The notes below the pieces were generated by a model. It saw only the letters and a program-made list of their open reading frames with translations. It was not told the origin of the DNA and ran no database searches. This document shows positions 6,870 to 9,007 of a stretch of 9,007 nucleotides of DNA, in pieces. Made by a program: the position numbers and the translations under genes. Source of the stretch: CAZWVR01 sp964637235 (GTDB taxonomy: Bacteria; Bacteroidota; Bacteroidia; Bacteroidales; S143-33); assembly GCA_964637235.1 (NCBI GenBank), contig CAZWVR010000095.1:1-9007 (forward strand), written 5' to 3'. Position 1 is the first letter of the stretch; every line of letters begins with the position of its first letter.

Positions 6870-7724
6870 TCAGAAATAATCGTCTATATCATTGTTTGGG
6901 AAATCGTCTATGTCGTTATCCTCGTCATCGTCGTCGTCATTTTCGTCGTCATCGTCGTCTATCTCGGGTATATCGCCGAATTCTCCGAAATCATCGTCTC
7001 TATCAAGTGGATTTTTTAGTTTATATTGCATATTTTCAATAAGTTCTATTATTTCGGTTTCTGAGTATTGTTTTATATTTGAGACTATGTAGTGTTCATC
7101 GATAAAATTGCCAAATAGGTTTATATTGTCTATAATTTTATCAAAGATATCTTCGAGAGTACTATCAAGAGGGAAAAGCCCAATTATTGTTGCAAAATAG
7201 TTGCTAAAATTAATTTTTTCTAATTCACAAGGTTTATTTTTACAGGCGAAGAGGATTTCTCTTTTAAGTCTTTCACGTTCAAAGTCTGTGAAATTTTTTT
7301 TATCTTTTGCAACGAGAATGATTATGAACCTAAGTTTATCGTCTTTACCACCCAGACCAGCAGATATTAGGGTATAATTTTCGTTTAGTAGGTAATTTTT
7401 CAGAGTGTTTTGGCTTTCGTATTTTGCCAAGGCAGCCCAATCTTTAAGTTGTTCATCCGGATTTTGGGCGTATTTTTCTATTATTCTGAATATTTTAACG
7501 TCTTTAATTGCTGGGAGAAGGACTAAAAGTCGTTTTTTTAAGTTTATATCTGTTTGATTATCTAAAAGTTTTTGTGCTTGTTTTTTAGCCTCATCTATAT
7601 TTTTTTTATCTCTGAGTTTATTAGCGAGTTCGAAATATTCAATTTGGACTTCTGGGTCAACGATATTTTCAATGACAGTGATTTTTCCGTTCTTAGGAAG
7701 ATATCTTTTAAGGTTTTCAAACAT
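6870..7724 (-). CDS. Uncharacterised cytoplasmic protein with acidic tail
   Basis: This 284-residue protein has no signal peptide or membrane segment, and I do not recognise a named family with certainty. Three zones are visible. Residues about 20-115 look all-helical, with Lys/Leu-rich amphipathic segments and a possible HEAT/TPR-like helical repeat (AKKQAQKLL, LKKRLLVLLPAI). Residues about 118-215 alternate strands and helices: SAGLGGKDDKLRFIIILVAKD, a long charged helix FERERLKREILFACKN, FATIIGLFPLDS, a second helix, then EHYIVSNI. Residues 241-284 form an acidic tail with 26 Asp or Glu of 44 and one basic residue. The ATG lies inside the end of the transketolase gene (ATGTTTGA, 8-nt overlap), implying coupled translation. 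The tail is coded by a GAC/GAT-rich run, richer in GC than the rest of the gene. A role in binding basic proteins or metal is possible but not shown. Confidence 0.87.
   Translation of the reverse strand: MFENLKRYLPKNGKITVIENIVDPEVQIEYFELANKLRDKKNIDEAKKQAQKLLDNQTDINLKKRLLVLLPAIKDVKIFRIIEKYAQNPDEQLKDWAALAKYESQNTLKNYLLNENYTLISAGLGGKDDKLRFIIILVAKDKKNFTDFERERLKREILFACKNKPCELEKINFSNYFATIIGLFPLDSTLEDIFDKIIDNINLFGNFIDEHYIVSNIKQYSETEIIELIENMQYKLKNPLDRDDDFGEFGDIPEIDDDDDENDDDDDEDNDIDDFPNNDIDDYF
6873..7004 (-). repeat. Acidic low-complexity coding tract (Asp-rich)
   Basis: These 44 codons encode 22 Asp and 4 Glu. The core (6921-6960) is two five-Asp runs separated by Glu-Asn, each spelled with four GAC and one GAT, although the organism is AT-rich and would be expected to favour GAT. 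The near-perfect GAC runs are a trinucleotide-repeat-like stretch that could vary in length by slippage in frame. Confidence 0.8.
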
Positions 7725-8676
7725 TATGTTTTTTTCTTTTTAGCAATTTGAAGGCCTGCATTGTTATATTTTCAGGTGTAAGTCCGTATTTTTCAAATAG
7801 TTCTTTATAGTTGCCGCTTTCGCCGAAGGTATCGTTAATTCCCATTATTTTCATTGGTACAGGGTGATTTTCTACTAATACATTAGCAACTGCTTCTCCG
7901 AGACCTCCATATATTGAGTGTTCTTCTATTGTGAGGACTGCTCCTGTTTTTTTTGCGGAGTTGATAATCACTTGTGTATCAATCGGTTTTATAGTATGAA
8001 TATTTATTAAATCGACAGATATACCTTTATTTTCGAGATATTCGGTAGCTTCTATTGCAAACCATAGAGGATGACCGGTTGCTATTATAGTAATATCTTC
8101 ACCTTCGTTTAATTTGATAGCTTTTCCGATTTCTAATTTTTCTGGCATATATACTGGCATTTTGGGTCTACCGAATCGTAGATATACAGGACCTTTATAT
8201 TGTGCGGCAGCGAAGGTTGCAGCTTTTGTTTGGTTATAGTCAGCCGGGTTTATGACTGTCATATTCGGGAGGCTACGCATAAGCGCGATATCTTCTAACA
8301 TTTGATGGCTTGCACCATCTTCTCCTACGGATATACCTGAATGAGAGGCAGCTATTTTTACATTTTTATTGGAGTAAGCGATAGTTAATCTTATTTGGTC
8401 ATATGCTCTACCTGCTGCAAATACAGCAAAGGTACCTACAAATGGTATTTTACCGCCAGTAGCTAAACCGGAGGCTATACCCATCATATTTGCTTCGGCT
8501 ATACCTACTTGAAAGAAACGTTCTGGAAATTCCTGTGCAAATTTTTTCATTTTAAGAGAGCCTGTTAAGTCTGCACATAGGGCTACTATTTTATCATTTT
8601 TACTTCCCAGTTCATATAGGGCATCTCCAAATCCAGAGCGGGTATCTTTTGTTTCTGTGTATTCTATTTTTTTCAT
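7717..8676 (-). CDS. Transketolase, C-terminal subunit
   Basis: This 319-residue protein matches the C-terminal half of transketolase: the pyrimidine-binding domain (about 10-175) and the C-terminal domain (about 185-312). Landmarks: DTRSGFGDAL (11-20), VALCADLTGSLKM (31-43), QVGIAEANMMGIASGLA with the cofactor-activating Glu61, SHSGISVGEDGASHQ (111-125), VINPADYNQTKAA (141-153), IATGHPLWFAIEA (198-210), INIHTIKPID (224-233) and IEEHSIYGGLGEAV (250-263). With an N-terminal subunit carrying the thiamine-diphosphate pyrophosphate site it would transfer two-carbon units in the pentose-phosphate pathway. The length is normal for the split type, not a truncation. The partner subunit, usually the adjacent upstream gene, is absent here. 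The preceding gene is an outer-membrane protein. The start is supported by a TACCTTTG box 24 nt upstream. A dihydroxyacetone or 1-deoxyxylulose-type enzyme half is less likely on motif grounds. Confidence 0.95.
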   Translation of the reverse strand: MKKIEYTETKDTRSGFGDALYELGSKNDKIVALCADLTGSLKMKKFAQEFPERFFQVGIAEANMMGIASGLATGGKIPFVGTFAVFAAGRAYDQIRLTIAYSNKNVKIAASHSGISVGEDGASHQMLEDIALMRSLPNMTVINPADYNQTKAATFAAAQYKGPVYLRFGRPKMPVYMPEKLEIGKAIKLNEGEDITIIATGHPLWFAIEATEYLENKGISVDLINIHTIKPIDTQVIINSAKKTGAVLTIEEHSIYGGLGEAVANVLVENHPVPMKIMGINDTFGESGNYKELFEKYGLTPENITMQAFKLLKRKKHNV

Positions 8677-8699
8677 TTCTATAAAAATTTTTCAACAAG

Positions 8700-8707
8700 C
8701 AAAGGTA
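8700..8707 (-). promoter_or_regulatory. Bacteroidota -7 promoter box for the transketolase operon
   Basis: On the minus strand this reads TACCTTTG, an exact TAnnTTTG match. It lies 24 nt before the transketolase ATG (8676) in the 133-nt AT-rich gap after the outer-membrane gene. As with eno, no convincing TTG at -33 is seen. It probably drives transketolase through at least the TonB-like gene. Confidence 0.7.
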
Positions 8708-8809
8708 AAAACTTAAATAGAAATATGAAAATTTTTATTGGTATAAGCTTAGGGAGTAATCTCTGTTTATGTCTATTTTTTATGAAGGTTTGAGTAATTT
8801 GATTAAATG

Positions 8810-9007
8810 TTAAAAGTCGTTGGCAAAAGACAGATAAAATATTCGTGGATGTTTATAATACCCTTCTACGCCCCAAGCCCAATCTAGTCGTATGAAATAG
8901 CCGAATAATTTGAAGCGTAAACCCCATCCATAACCATAAACGAATGGGCTTCGTTTTACGTCTGCGCGGATAGTTATAGCTCCTCTGTGGACTATTTGAG
9001 TATTATA
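8810..9007 (-). CDS. Outer-membrane beta-barrel protein, C-terminal end (partial)
   Basis: An open frame enters from the right edge and ends at TAA (8812-8810), giving 65 residues. They alternate hydrophobic and polar residues in amphipathic strands rich in Gly, Tyr, Trp and Phe. Examples are FVYGYGWGLRFKLFGYFIRLDWAWGV in two parts (22-34, 35-47) and the terminal strand RIFYLSFANDF ending in Phe. A C-terminal aromatic residue preceded by alternating hydrophobics is the usual beta-barrel assembly signal. In Bacteroidota the YGxGxRFxLFGYxxRxDxAWG pattern is typical of the last strands of large outer-membrane proteins, including TolB-like or surface-antigen-like ones. Which family this is cannot be decided from the tail. 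No strong terminator is seen in the 133-nt gap to the transketolase gene, so some read-through is possible. Confidence 0.85.
   Translation of the reverse strand, partial: YNTQIVHRGAITIRADVKRSPFVYGYGWGLRFKLFGYFIRLDWAWGVEGYYKHPRIFYLSFANDF

Noticed and set aside
6773..7042. An arginine- and histidine-rich open frame on the + strand.
   Set aside because: It spans the junction of two minus-strand genes and owes its composition to the same GAC tract. It has no plausible domain.
6892..7092. A serine-rich open frame on the + strand.
   Set aside because: It is the antisense reading of the Asp-rich GAC/GAT tract, which gives TCG/TCA serine codons in another frame.
7080..7373. An active IS200/Y1 transposase.
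   Set aside because: No HUH motif or catalytic tyrosine context is present, there are no flanking hairpin ends, and the gene is embedded in a tight operon. Only a fold resemblance is kept as a speculative finding.
8740..8780. A possible hairpin terminator between the outer-membrane gene and the transketolase gene.
   Set aside because: The best stem is only about 3 bp (gag-taat-ctc) and no adjacent T-run supports it.

Overview
The window looks like a chromosomal piece of an AT-rich member of the Bacteroidota. Four things point that way: a type IX secretion (T9SS) C-terminal sorting tail at the left edge, promoters of the TAnnTTTG type with no Shine-Dalgarno sequences, a split (half-size) transketolase of the Bacteroidota kind, and a LysM plus periplasmic-binding-fold protein and stand-alone TonB C-terminal protein typical of that phylum. 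The genus cannot be told from the sequence.

Layout. Bases 1-63 are the last 20 codons of a secreted, T9SS-sorted protein on the + strand, closed by a strong hairpin terminator (90-124). Bases 125-535 carry no gene. They hold two GC-rich islands (about 186-273 and 351-440, 65% and 61% G+C) that share sub-motifs in direct and inverted orientation, and then a TAnnTTTG promoter for enolase (eno, 536-1828, +). A hairpin terminator (1859-1892) closes eno. Everything to the right is on the minus strand. In transcription order these are the C-terminal end of an outer-membrane beta-barrel protein (8810-9007, cut by the window edge), transketolase C-terminal subunit (8676-7717), an uncharacterised protein with a 44-residue acidic tail (7724-6870), a triple-LysM protein with a PBP1-like domain (6849-4993), glucose-6-phosphate isomerase (pgi, 4980-3715), a secreted TonB C-terminal-domain protein (3695-3303), a small lipoprotein (3232-2705) and a secreted leucine-rich-repeat protein (2618-1923).

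How the genes fit together. A TACCTTTG box 24 nt upstream of the transketolase start, with very tight spacing after it (8-nt overlap, then gaps of 20, 12 and 19 nt), suggests one operon from transketolase to the TonB-like gene. The lipoprotein and LRR genes follow after 70-nt and 86-nt gaps and may be read through or separately expressed. The operon mixes central carbon enzymes (pentose-phosphate and upper glycolysis) with envelope proteins. Eno, pgi and the transketolase half make this a region rich in sugar-phosphate metabolism, but eno is a separate, convergent unit.

Most of the window is ordinary core genome. The points most worth a second look are the paired GC-rich intergenic repeats, the uncharacterised acidic-tailed protein whose middle domain recalls a catalytically dead IS200/Y1-like fold, the LysM-PBP1 protein as a possible cell-wall synthesis regulator, an enolase that does not look like the usual Bacteroidota version, and the half transketolase lacking its partner next door. 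I found no CRISPR array, tRNA, rRNA, intact insertion sequence or defence system.
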